This document shows positions 12,600-23,141 of a stretch of 64,000 nucleotides of DNA, one piece after another; position 1 is the stretch's first letter, and each line of letters begins with the position of its first letter. The DNA lies in the NCBI RefSeq assembly GCF_901000735.1, contig NC_081547.1, positions 5,022,001-5,086,000 of the forward strand, read 5' to 3'. Below the pieces are notes generated by a model. That model made no database searches, was not told where the DNA came from, and saw only the letters and a list, made by a program, of their open reading frames with translations. Source of the stretch: Corylus avellana. Taxonomy: Eukaryota > Streptophyta > Magnoliopsida > Fagales > Betulaceae. A program made the translations under genes and the position numbers.

Positions 12600-13380
12600 G
12601 TCTTAATGTTTTGTAGATTGTTAAGAGAAAATTGCAAAGAAGCGGGAAAAAGTGGAATTCTGGAAATGGGATCGAGCGCATGGCACCCACGCTTGAGCGC
12701 ATCTGTGCTTGAGCACATCAAGGGCGCGCTCGAGCGCACTCTCGCATACACCCAAGCAAGCAACGCCCATACGTTGCGCCGCAGAAGAGCTAATATTTAC
12801 ATGAGTACGATCAAGTGTATTTGTCTGACCTGGAAGTGGTGAAACCCTAAAATTAGCTTATAAATATCATAATTTTCTAGGGAAATTGGAGGAAGCCGCC
12901 CAAATGGGGCCATTCAGTGTAATCTTGACGTTTTTTTCCCTAAATTCATTTCCCTTTGTAAGTTTATAGTTTTCATGAATTCATTTATCAATTATATAAT
13001 GTTTGTAGTCATGAGAAGCTAAATCCTTTAACTAAGGTTAAGGATGAAGCCTCATAAATAAGTAGCAACAGTTAATTTTTATGTACATTGATATTTTCCA
13101 TTGATAAGAATCGTATATATTATTGTTCTATTTCTATTTCAATTAATTGTTAATCATTTTTAATTGATTGCTTGTTTTGTTTGTTATATATTGGATATTC
13201 ATTGTCATTTGTTCAACGGACACATCGGATCTTTTGGTTTATTTTGGATATCCTTTGTGATTTGTGCAAAGCACAAATACATCGGATGATTTGAACTAAA
13301 TCGAATATCTTTGTGATTTGTACAAAGAACGGATACTTTTGATGTTTTGATACATTTGTTTTTGATAAAGTATAACATAC
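12600..13380. repeat. Probable retrotransposon-derived fragment
   Basis: A GC-richer island (12640-12850) with repeated GAGCGCA/GCTCGAGCGC words and a frame at 12606-12842 without any known domain stands out from the AT-rich surroundings. It is followed by a 'aaaccctaa...tataaatat' phrase like plant LTR promoters. At about 13191-13372 come three degenerate ~55-60 bp repeats built on 'ggatat(c)ctttgtgatttg'. I see no paired LTRs and no pol motifs, so class and boundaries are uncertain. Confidence 0.4.
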
Positions 13381-13827
13381 ATAAAATGTGTCGTTTGAAA
13401 CGTCGAAAAATATTGATGAACGTGAAAATTGTTGCTATGAATTAGTGAGGGCTGATTCCAATACCTTAGTAGTTTATCCACTGTTTAATTTCATTTTGTT
13501 TCAATTCATGTTTATTTTGTTTTTAATTTCAAAAATCACACAAATTTGGAACTAGATTAAAGTAAGATTGATTTAGATAAAAGTTTATTTACATAGACAC
13601 AATTCCTTGCAAAAAGTTATATATTGCAAATGACTTGTGCACTTGCGAGTAACATTAAAACTCATAACAAGTTTTTGGGTCTTCATCTTGTGATTAACAT
13701 TAAAACTCACAAGATTTAACATTATTCATGTATGAGTAATGATGTAAACCATGATTTTACCCCCACAGTAATCTTGCAAAGCTAGTGTAGCAGTTCTAAC
13801 CAACTCTTAGGATAGTACTTGTTAAAA

Positions 13828-14350
13828 ATTGAATAAATGTATTTTGGATCCTTGTGGTTTGAAGTTTTGACAAATAATTCTAAGAGTTTCAAAGGCGGTT
13901 AATCACTCCATAGGGTAAACAAAAAAGAACAAATTAGCCCCTACTATTAGAAAAGTTCACCAAATTCATTATTGTGCTAAATGGTGGTGGTCGAACTATG
14001 CCCATGGACTTGGAATTCTTCGGTCACCCTTTCTGAGCATATCTTGAGGTGGTTCATCCATCTCTAAATGGCAAAAAAAATAATAAAATTAAATACTACT
14101 AAAAAAAAAATAAGGGTGATCAAACCACCCCCAATGGCCATGGGGTGGTTCGACTACCCCTTTGATCGGCTTGATTTGTGTCGATGTAACATATTAATGG
14201 ATTCTGTCAATTTTTATAACAATATGGACTAATTTGTTCTTTTTGCTTACCTTAGGGAGTAACTAATCACTTTTTAAAACTCAATAAACTATTTATCAAA
14301 ACTCTAAACTACATGGAAAAAAAAATGCATTTATTCCTTAAAATATTGAA
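13828..14350. mobile_element. Long-palindrome MITE with interrupted centre
   Basis: The left arm (about 13830-13970) and right arm (about 14200-14350) are reverse complements over more than 100 bp with scattered mismatches. The ends read aataaatgtatttt on the left and aatgcatttattcc on the right. The centre (about 13980-14170) contains a separate repeat with 'accaccccca' and 'ggggtggttcga' words that recurs elsewhere in the window. There is no coding capacity. The same terminal consensus is seen in the elements at 14601 and 45154. Confidence 0.65.
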
Positions 14351-14479
14351 TTGTTACGTCAACATTATAGATAATTTGAGATAGTTTTTAGCGTTTCTAT
14401 ATTACTTTGCGCGCTTCATGTGATCTTTGCAAGACTGAGCACGATCTCTCCCACAGCTGGGCTAAACACTAATAAATTT

Positions 14480-15040
14480 TGACCCGCATGTTAATAACGT
14501 TTGCGCTTTTAGGTAAACATTTAAAAGATACATTAAATTCTTAACATCATTAATATCGGTTTACTAACTTAAACTAAATTTCATGTGTCTTTTAAATATT
14601 GAAAAAAATGTAAACTCAGTCCCTGTGATTTACCTGATTTGCAATTAACTCCTTGTGGTATCAAAATAAACTCAAAGGTCATTGAAGTATACCAAAAAAA
14701 AATTTAGTCCCTACAGTTAAATTTTGTTTACTAACTTAACAGGTCTTGATAGCATGAAACGTTAAAGCCAATAAAATTATGATACATGTCCTATTTAAAT
14801 CAGTGTCACACTAATGAAATATGTTAAATTAGTGGACAAAATTTGACTGTATGGACTAAATTGTTTTTTTGGCATAACCTTTGAGTTCATTTTGATACCA
14901 CATGGAGTTAACTGTAAATCAAGTAAACCACAAGGACTAATTTTATATATTTTTTTTAATATTTATAAATACTTGATAATATTTTAAATGTGTTAGAGAA
15001 TATTTTATTAGGAGGAAATTTGTGTCCATTACAAAATATG
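14480..15040. mobile_element. MITE remnant hosting a nested palindromic MITE
   Basis: The flanks (about 14510-14600 and 14960-15040) match the element at 44476-44707: aaacatttaaaagatac, then later attttaaatgtgttagag and gaggaaatttgtgtcc. They are interrupted by the palindromic element at about 14601-14958. The left terminus of the host copy is not recognisable. Confidence 0.5.
14601..14958. mobile_element. Palindromic MITE, nested
   Basis: The left arm from about 14613 (aactcagtccctgtgattta) pairs with the right arm ending about 14945 (taaaccacaaggactaattt). The arms stay complementary for over 100 bp, including gtggtatcaaaat(a/g)aactc. The element is non-coding, could fold into a long hairpin, and is related in its ends to the elements at 13828 and 45154. 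The host sequence reads aatatt on both sides, which may be the target duplication. Confidence 0.65.
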
Positions 15041-15241
15041 AGCAAAAGATAAATCAAAACATTTCTAAAAAAAAAATAATTAATAACGTTTACCTTGACT
15101 TAAAAGGCTTCATATCTATCAACTAAGGCTATCTTACATCATCTCATCGCAAACCCCAATCGCTCAGATCTACCCACGTGTCCGCATCTATTCAAAATTA
15201 AGCGCCGCACATAACGCTATTTACACTCTCCCCCTACCAAA

Positions 15242-18200
15242 ATGTTCGCGACTCACGCGCCACCCTCCTTGTTAAACTCACTCCACCTCTCTCGCACATA
15301 TTATTTGTCCCCTCGCAGTGTTTTGCTGGTTGCAGCCACCAGACTTTTCTGCTTCCAGTACCGCCGAATTAGAGTTCCCACGGTTACCTGCATGGCAGGA
15401 GATCACTCGAACGCCGGCGAATCCTCGCCGGACCACGTCGCCGGAAGCTGGTACTCAGTGCCGGAGCTCAGGCTCCGAGACCATCGCTTCATTGTGCCCC
15501 TCGACCACACTCTCGATCGTCTCGCTTCTCCTAAGATCTCCATTTTCGCTCGCGAAGTAGTCGCAGGTATATACGTCAACCAAATGGTTGAAGCGAGGGT
15601 TAATTCGTATTACTACCTGTGAATTACCATCTGATCAGTGTCCTAGAACGTAATTATGAGATTGAGATCTATTTTATCTTTGTGCTTTTAAATTTGGTGG
15701 CTGATAACACAGAGGAAAGTAAAAGAGAACAAAATTTTGATTTCTTTTGTTGTGGATTCAAATTAGGAATGGTTAAGAAAAAACAAACGAATGACGGTGT
15801 CGGTGATTATATTATTAGGATTTAGTTGAGTGGACTTTTGTTTATGGAACATGCTCTTTGATTTATAGTTCTTTGTTTTATGTTGTTTTTTCTGTTAAAT
15901 TTTGTTTCAGCAATCAAATGTGCATGAATTTTGGTAGTAAATGAACCCAAATTGTCAAATGCCGTGGACCCCACTTAAAAGAAAGTCAATTTTCTCTTGA
16001 CTTTTAAATTCAGACTTCTTCTCCAACTGATTTTGTCAATATTTTATATGCCTTGGTGCAAAGCTATTTAGCTTTGGTTTGTCAAGTGCGTACTTTATCT
16101 CTATATTCGACCATAGCCCAACTGTCTAAGACCAACAACTTCCAAAGCATATTGACTACGTAACTTTCCATCAAATTAGTGAACTTTTTGTGCTATTACC
16201 AGGTTATTGTCTGTTGAATGGTTGGAATCCTAGATAATATTAATTAAATTAGTGGCTAGTTCATTAGTGTTGCTCTCATTTTGCTCCATCCTCCTTTTTT
16301 TTAAATAATAATAATAATAATTTTTACAAGGTATATATCTGGGAAGCATGATTTGTTTGTGTCGCCAGGCAGGCAGTTAATACATTTTATCACTGGAATT
16401 CCTACATGAAGATATATGTACGCGTCTTAGTTATTTTGCAAACTGAACTAAAAAAGCTGCACTGTTGCATTCTGGCAACTGCAGCAGGAACGCATGCCTG
16501 TGAAATTCAAGATGAATGGATATCTTTTGCATAAGCGTGCTAGCAGTAGCTGCCTATGGATTACATAGATGTGAAGCTTCCATTTTATAAACTTCAATGA
16601 CTATTTTCTGTGTTTTATTTGTCTTATCTATTATCACTGACTATTTTCTCTGGTTTAATTATCTAACCTGTTTCTTATTGAATGGTGGATATAGATGTGT
16701 CATTGGCAAGCAAATTTTGTTTTTTTTAGATTCTAATTCCGTAAAATGCTTATATGGATTGATTATTTGGTTTCTACACGAATGTCTAATTTAAAAATAT
16801 TTTAATAATTTAATCACTAATATACATCTATTGTCTGTTGCTAATATGGAATTTTGTTGCAGCTGGGAAAGAAGATAAACCACTGCCATACTTATTATTC
16901 CTACAAGGTGGACCTGGATTTGAGTGCCCTCGACCAACCGAAGCTAGTGGATGGGTACAAAAAGCTTGTGAAGAATTTCGTCTCATATTGATGGATCAGG
17001 CACGGTTTTCTGGATGCTTATTTGTATTTGATAACTATATTATGTTTTCTCCTGCTGATGATATTTTTTTGCAGCGAGGAACAGGCTCATCGACTCCTTT
17101 GACAGCATCATCTATGTTACAATTTAAGTCCGCAGAGGATTTGGCTGACTACTTGAAACATTTTCGAGCTGACAATATAGTAAATGATGCTGAGTTTATT
17201 CGAGTACGTCTTGTTCCTGATGCTGGACCTTGGACAATTTTGGGTCAGGTATAAAGATTATTATTGCCTTTTGGTGTTTGTTAATGCATGTGATCTTTCA
17301 GGATACTGCCATGGTTCTGCCCCTCTGCAGGGGCTTCAATCTGGTCACAAGTGTTAGACCTGAGAAAAGAGAAAATATACTAGCAAGTAGAAAGAATGTT
17401 TTCTTTTGTGTCAACATATCTATACATATATGTATTAGTATACATGCAAACATCTATGCATATGTGCAAGTATATGTGCATGTGTACATGTGTGTATGTG
17501 TATTAGGTTTTCTCCTTGTAAGCTAATATATTCGTATTGCCCTCCAACCTAGCTATTAGTCACTGTCACATTTTTGCTTGTAGTTCATTGAAGCAAATCC
17601 GACTCATTAATTAGATGACAACTCATTCTTTTTTCTTGTGCAGAGTTATGGTGGTTTTTGTGCAGTTACCTATCTGAGTTTTGCACCACAAGGGCTGAAA
17701 CGTGTCCTTCTAACTGGAGGAATCCCTCCAATTGGAAATGGATGCACAGCAGATACCGTGTATAGGGCATGCTTTGAACCGATTACGCATCAGAATGAGA
17801 AGTACTACAAGAGGTATCCTCAGGATATTGAAATTGTTCGTGAAGTTGTTAAGTATTTAGCTGAGTCTGAAGGAGGCGGGGTGAGGATCTGCCACATATG
17901 ATTTGGTTATTTTTCCAAATGCAGAAAGCTCATGCTAAATCTTTTGAATATCCCCCCTCCCTCCGTTCTCCCTCCTCCTTGTTTTTTTTCCTTCTTCTCT
18001 TTTTGTATAGGTGCTTCTTCCATCTGGGGGTATCTTAACCCCAAGGGGACTGCAAACTCTTGGTCTCTCTTGTTTAGGAACTTCTGCTGGTTTTGAGCGG
18101 TTGCACTATATGTAAGGCACCATGAATACTGACACAGTTATTGTGAACTTACAATTTTACTATGTTTTCAAGTCAACTCTATTTTTTACCATGACCTATA

Positions 18201-20881
18201 GGCTTGAAGGGGTCTGGGATCCTGTAATAGTTCCAGGAGCACCAAAGCAAATCAGTTACTACTTTTTGAATGCTGTAAGAGAATTACTGCTTTCTTATTT
18301 ATTTATTTATTTTTTTTGATAAGTAATGATGTTATAAAAAGCGCAAAGGGGCGCAAAGGGTCTTGAATCTCATTCTTAGAATCAACCTCAAGTCATTCTG
18401 TTTATGCAGTTTGAGAAGTGGTTAGCTTTTGATACAAATCCACTATATGCGCTTCTGCATGAGTCTATCTACTGTCAGGTAAAAATTCTTTATTATCTTT
18501 CTATCTACTGTCAGGTAAAAATTCTTTATTATCTTTAATTCTCCAAATCAAATTTTATTTTACAAAAAAAAAAAATTCTTGAAAATGTCTAATTCCTCTC
18601 CACTCTACTCTTTATAAGGGTGCTTCATCACGGTGGTCTGCTCACAGAATAAGGAGTGAATATGAGGAGAAATTTGATGCAATCAAGGCTTCATCAAAAG
18701 GTTGCCCTGTGCTTTTCACGGGAGAGGTACACATTACACTAACGTTTTACCTTAGAACTGACAAGCAACCATATATTTCCCCGCAGTTATTGGAGTCTTG
18801 TGTACAGAATAGTAACTGATTGGTAAATGTTAGATGTTGTAGGGATGAATATGCATGCTAGATTACAAGCAGACCAGTCATAGTAAAATGACCATATCTT
18901 GTGATTCCAATTTCGGTTCAAGACAATTTTGATGGCGTTGGAAAACTTATTCAAAGGGCTACAAATTCATATTTCATGAAGATTTTTGAATTCCAATATT
19001 TACTAGGTCAAAACTGCCCGTCAATTGAAATACGAAAGTCTGTTTCAGGAAGTTCGATTGATGTCTCAGTTGAATCTTAATCGACTGGGATGATCAGGTC
19101 CCTTTAGTATTAATTCCTGAGAGCCTTGGTCATAGTTCGATTAACCGAGGATGTTTCTCTAGTTTTTTTCTCGTGCGATGTCAAAGCTCGTTCGACCGAG
19201 CTTAATGCTTGACCTACCGAGATTCTGGCAGGTTATTTTTTTCTTTTTTCTTTCTTGGGCCTGTGACCCTATTTATATCTAAGCCTCATAAGGATGGGTT
19301 GGCTTCCCCTTGTTTATTTTTTATTTTTTAAATCAGTTTTTCAATAAGAAACACTCTAGAATTGGTTTTTCTTTTGCTTCCCTGCAAATCCTTGAATTTT
19401 CTTGGTTTTGTGGAATAATTGTGAGTTGTGTGTTTGTTAATTTTGCGACCCACTACACCACACACAGGATTTTCTGAAAATCATAGACTCAGAAACTTAT
19501 TTAGGAAACCATGAACTGAAAAGCTTATTCACATATTCGATATATGGATATGCATACCTCTTTGTTTGGATGCACCAATATAAACAGATCTTTTGCACCT
19601 AATCCATGTACTTCACCACCACCTCTGTCTTATCTTAGCAGGGTGGGATGTCTTTATGCTCTTTGTACTGCTGCTTTTCTGTCTTATGTTGCTCATGGGG
19701 GTGGGAAAGTTCTCCATATCTTATTTAGATACTATAAACAGTTGCAAATATTGTTATTTAAAACTTATGTCGATTTAAGATTTGCTTGCCTTTATGCATC
19801 CAATATTTTTACAACTATAAAGACTAGAACTGGTTTAGGGGGTGGACTGATGATTTATGTGTAACCCTGCTCGCAATGACCAAATATAGTGGAAGCGTTT
19901 ATTTCTGCCTGTTGCCTTTCCCATCCATACAAAACTTAGAAATTCCTTTGGAAGAAAAGAACTTGCATAAAAAAAAAGTATATACAAAGATAAACTGATC
20001 ACATGATGCACAACCAATGCTAATATTATGATACCCAAGGGCGATGAGAGTTTTCTTTTTCTTTTTTTGTTGGTCTACCTGGTGAGCATCTGCTGATTTT
20101 TCTTGACCTTTATTCATGATATGGATATTGTTGTGCACTCTGAGACTTTGAACATGTTTACATTCTGTTGCATCCAATATTTTAGTTGCTGTAAATGGTT
20201 GTCTTTGTTTAGGTATTAATGGTTCTAGTCAGCAGTACGCCTAATAGTATGAGCCAAATTGCTAAAGTTACTTTTTACGGTGCAAAACCTGAAGTTCATT
20301 GGATTGGCCTTTACCATGGTATTGCTTAATAGTGTTTGATTATTACCTGAATGCATACGTTCCTTGGTTGTTCTGCAGATGATCTTCCCCTGGATGTTTG
20401 ATGAGATTCATGCTTTGAGGCGATTCAAAGATGTTGCTCATATACTGGCTGAGAAGAAGGATTGGCCTCCACTATATGACACTACCGTGCTGAATAATAA
20501 TAAGGTGTGCAGTCTTGATGTTCTAGTCAATTTTCTTAAAATTGTTATTGGCCAGTGGAGATCTGAACTTTCCAGCAGCCCAGATTTTTTGTTCATTATA
20601 CACTCCCTTAATGATGGAGAAATAAGGTCTTTTCATCATTTGGGTTGTCTGTTGATTTATCAGATTATTTCTTTCCATGCTGACAGGTACCTGTTGCAGC
20701 TGCTGTTTATTATGAAGACATGTTTGTCAACTTCAAGCTGGCCATGGAAACAGCTTCTCAGATAGCAGGGATAAGGCTGTGGATCACCAATGAGTACATG
20801 CATTCTGGTCTGCGCGACGCAGGGGGCCGGGTTTTTGAGCACTTGATGGGAATGTTAGATGGAAAGAAGCCTTTGTTCTGA
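15242..20881 (+). CDS. Prolyl aminopeptidase-like alpha/beta hydrolase (S33 family)
   Basis: Ten exons: 15242-15566, 16863-16999, 17075-17248, 17644-17880, 18011-18111, 18202-18274, 18410-18478, 18619-18726, 20379-20504, 20687-20881. Total 1545 nt, 514 aa. The hydrolase fold motifs are readable: QGGPG (oxyanion hole), MDQ/RGTGSSTP across exons 2 and 3, GQSYGG with the nucleophilic Ser at the exon 3/4 junction, and a C-terminal NEYMHSGLRD that supplies the His. The family removes N-terminal proline from peptides. The first ~55 residues are basic and hydroxylated and may target a plastid. Intron 2 has a GC donor. The donor after exon 7 lies in an exact 36-bp tandem duplication. AATAAA occurs at 20949. 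From memory it matches At3g61540, next to a KPHMT gene there too. Confidence 0.92.
18465..18536 (+). repeat. Exact tandem 36-bp duplication across a 5' splice site
   Basis: Bases 18465-18500 and 18501-18536 are identical. Each copy contains the last 14 coding bases of exon 7 and the donor caggtaaaa, so two equal donors exist (gt at 18479 and 18515). The second would extend exon 7 by 36 nt, in frame and without a stop. Confidence 0.95.
18836..19470. repeat. Probable LTR-type insertion in intron 8 of the hydrolase gene
   Basis: This part of the 1652-bp intron has phrases common in plant LTRs: a 'gaccgagcttaatgcttg' run, a possible leader 'tatttatatctaagcctcat', and 'tttgcgacccactaca' near its end. 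I see no second LTR or internal domain, so a solo LTR or fragment is inferred. The boundaries are approximate. Confidence 0.35.
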
Positions 20882-21314
20882 TCAACATTTCCACCCCTAC
20901 AGCACTATTTTTATTCGAGTTAAATTTACCTGGTACCCTATTTCCCTCAATAAATTAAATTGACATGTTCCAATTGGTGGATCAAAATTCATGTCTTCGA
21001 GATATTGAATTGGCAACCATTGTACATATGGATGCACTTTATAAGGTATATTCAAAATTTGCAGTTGCACTATCCAAGTATCAGGGTGTTTAAAGCTGTT
21101 AGGCTGTGAGTGTGCTACATCTGAACATATTGAAATATTGCTGAAAGATTACTGCAGGCTTTCCTTAAAGAGATTACTGCAGGCTTGTTTATTATTTTTT
21201 TCTTTGCATGAGATCTCGAAAACGTTGCTCAAGGAAAAGAAGAATTTATTAGTATCACGTAGAATAATAGTATTCTCAGTGCTCTGCAAGCAAAGTATGG
21301 GTAATGCTAGCAAT
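20882..21314. other. Hydrolase 3' UTR and spacer
   Basis: The stop codon is followed by a candidate poly(A) signal AATAAA at 20949-20954. A short direct repeat 'gattactgcaggct' occurs twice near 21148-21188. No other gene is seen. 21307-21314 is the left target duplication of the next element. Confidence 0.55.
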
Positions 21315-22053
21315 TAGGGGTGAAATAGCGGTTGCGGTTAGCGGTTAGTGGCTAAAACCGCTAACCGCAACCGCCTAGGCGGTTAGTAAATTTTACTAAC
21401 CGCCTCCGCTAACCGGGTAGCGGTTAACCGCCCGGTTAGCGGTTAACCGCTTTGGAATAACCGCTTTTTTTCTAACCGCTTTTTTGGGCTTTTTTCTTTG
21501 GACCGATTTTGGGCCGGGTTTGGGGGTTTTGGGCTCACTTTAAACATTTTTTTTCTCATTTTAAACATTTGTTTTTTCCCTTTTCATGGCCATTTTAGCA
21601 TTAAAAATTGCTATATACCAAAATCTTGTTGGCCACCTTCTACAAATCTACACATCATATAATATACAAATAAAATTACAACAAAATCATCACTTCACTT
21701 GTAGTCTTATACATAAACTCACAAGCAAGTTCATAAACTCACACATAGAAATAAAATAAAACACAAACAAATTCATAAACTCACAAGCAACAAAAAAACC
21801 AACATATATGGTTAAACTTGAAGCTTGAGGCCCATTTCAATCAACCAAAAAAAATTCATAAACTCACAACTTATTGTTATTATATATATATATATAATAT
21901 AAATATATATTATATTTAAAAAAAAGCGGTTAGCGGGTAGCGGTTAGCGGTTTTTACTAACCGCTTTCAAAGCGGTTAGTCGGTTAGGCGGTTAGCGGTT
22001 AACGGTTATAGCAGTTAGCGGTTGCGGTTAGGCAGTTTTAAATTTCACCCCTA
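21315..22053. mobile_element. hAT-like non-autonomous element, copy 2 (739 bp)
   Basis: The termini TAGGGGTGAAAT and ATTTCACCCCTA are inverted repeats. The flanking octamer ctagcaat (21307-21314 and 22054-22061) is a perfect target-site duplication, the hAT hallmark. Subterminal regions hold dense arrays of GCGGTTA and its complement TAACCGC in both orientations, including a CCGCCTAGGCGG palindrome. The centre is AT-rich with no transposase frame. It shares sequence with copy 3 (60285-61581), which lies in the opposite orientation. Confidence 0.92.
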
Positions 22054-22061
22054 CTAGCAAT

Positions 22062-22563
22062 TCTCTAATTTTACTTCCACCTCTTTTACTCACAAAAAAA
22101 AAAAAAAAAAAAAGAAGTTTGCATATCCTCTCTTGGTCAGTGCCACCCCCAACCACCATGTCCATGCGGGCCGTGGGGTGGTCGTGATCAATCACTTCCG
22201 ATGACTCTCGATTCTAGAGTGGTGTGACTGCCTGTAAAAGTTTGCTTGGGATGGTTCTATGGAAGAGGTTGGATGATTTTGGTTTTTTTTGAGACTAATG
22301 TAGCATTGTCATGTCAATAATTTTTTGGGGCTGATGTGGCAGTAAGGGTGTGGGAGTTATAAGTAACATTTTTTGACAAGTATTTTATTTTGGTTGGATG
22401 GATCCCTAGTGCAAATGTCTTCACAATGGAATATGATCTTATAGTATTAATTTCATTGTCTAATTATGTATATGATGAAGCTAATGTTATCACGTCTTTT
22501 AAAAAATTTAATTAATGTAGAATTATGTATATCATTAGATTCGCCAACTTTAAATCTTGAGCA
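22062..22563. other. Intergenic with dispersed repeat words
   Basis: Contains a poly-A run near 22096 and a 'gccacccccaaccacc'...'gtggggtggtcg' stretch that belongs to a GGGTGGT/ACCACCC repeat family also seen near 14130, 44450, 44790 and 49630. No coding evidence. Confidence 0.45.
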
Positions 22564-22571
22564 TAAAATGA

Positions 22572-22728
22572 AGAGTAATGTTAGGCTTACAAACAAATTT
22601 TACAGAAAAACTTTTATAAACTGATGTGGTACAACATGATTGGATATAAGATAAGTTCAAATTTTGAAAAACTTAATCATTTTGTAAAAAATTTTCTGTA
22701 AAATTTATTTGTAAGCCTAACACTCCTC
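22572..22728. mobile_element. 157-bp MITE with 8-bp target duplication
   Basis: The left end gagtaatgttaggcttacaa pairs with the right end gtaagcctaacactcctc across about 35 bp. The octamer taaaatga flanks both sides (22564-22571 and 22729-22736). The centre holds aactgatgtggta, which is also in the MITE at 51581. The 8-bp duplication suggests a hAT-type origin. Confidence 0.8.
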
Positions 22729-22975
22729 TAAAATGAATATGAAATTGAAAAGTTTCCTTGACAATGGCCTTTAGACCTTTCAACCAACCCAAAGAAAACA
22801 AAAATGGGCCAAACCCATTTCTTTAGACCACTCAAAACCCCCTCCCAAAAAGTCCCAATGGGCCAAGCCCATTAGTCGAAAGGTAATCAACAAGCCCGGT
22901 TTCTTTAAAACAGATCCAGTGGAAAACCCTCACTCCCAGTCCTCGCCATTGCCAGTCACTGGCAACCCCTTTCAG

Positions 22976-23134
22976 GTAAAACCTCCACGCCTTCTTCTTC
23001 TTCTTCTTCTTCTTCTTCCTCCTCCATCTCAATTTATTATTAATGCTCTTTTAAGCTCACCTTAGGGCACTCACACAGCTTCAAGTATAACAAGAACAAA
23101 AATCAAATTACAACCTTGTGCTTTCCTTAAACAG
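22976..23134 (+). other. Putative 5'-UTR intron of the mL46 gene
   Basis: A donor-like cag|gtaaaa at 22975/22976 and an acceptor-like ttaaacag ending at 23134 bracket 159 bp just upstream of the mL46 ATG. The interval includes a (CTT)n run at about 22991-23018. Splicing here is inferred from consensus only; the CTT tract could instead lie in a continuous leader. Confidence 0.4.
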
Positions 23135-23141
23135 ATCGAGA

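Noticed and set aside
12606..12842. 78-aa frame in the GC-rich island
   Set aside because: No known domain, no splice context, and the surrounding sequence looks like retrotransposon debris.
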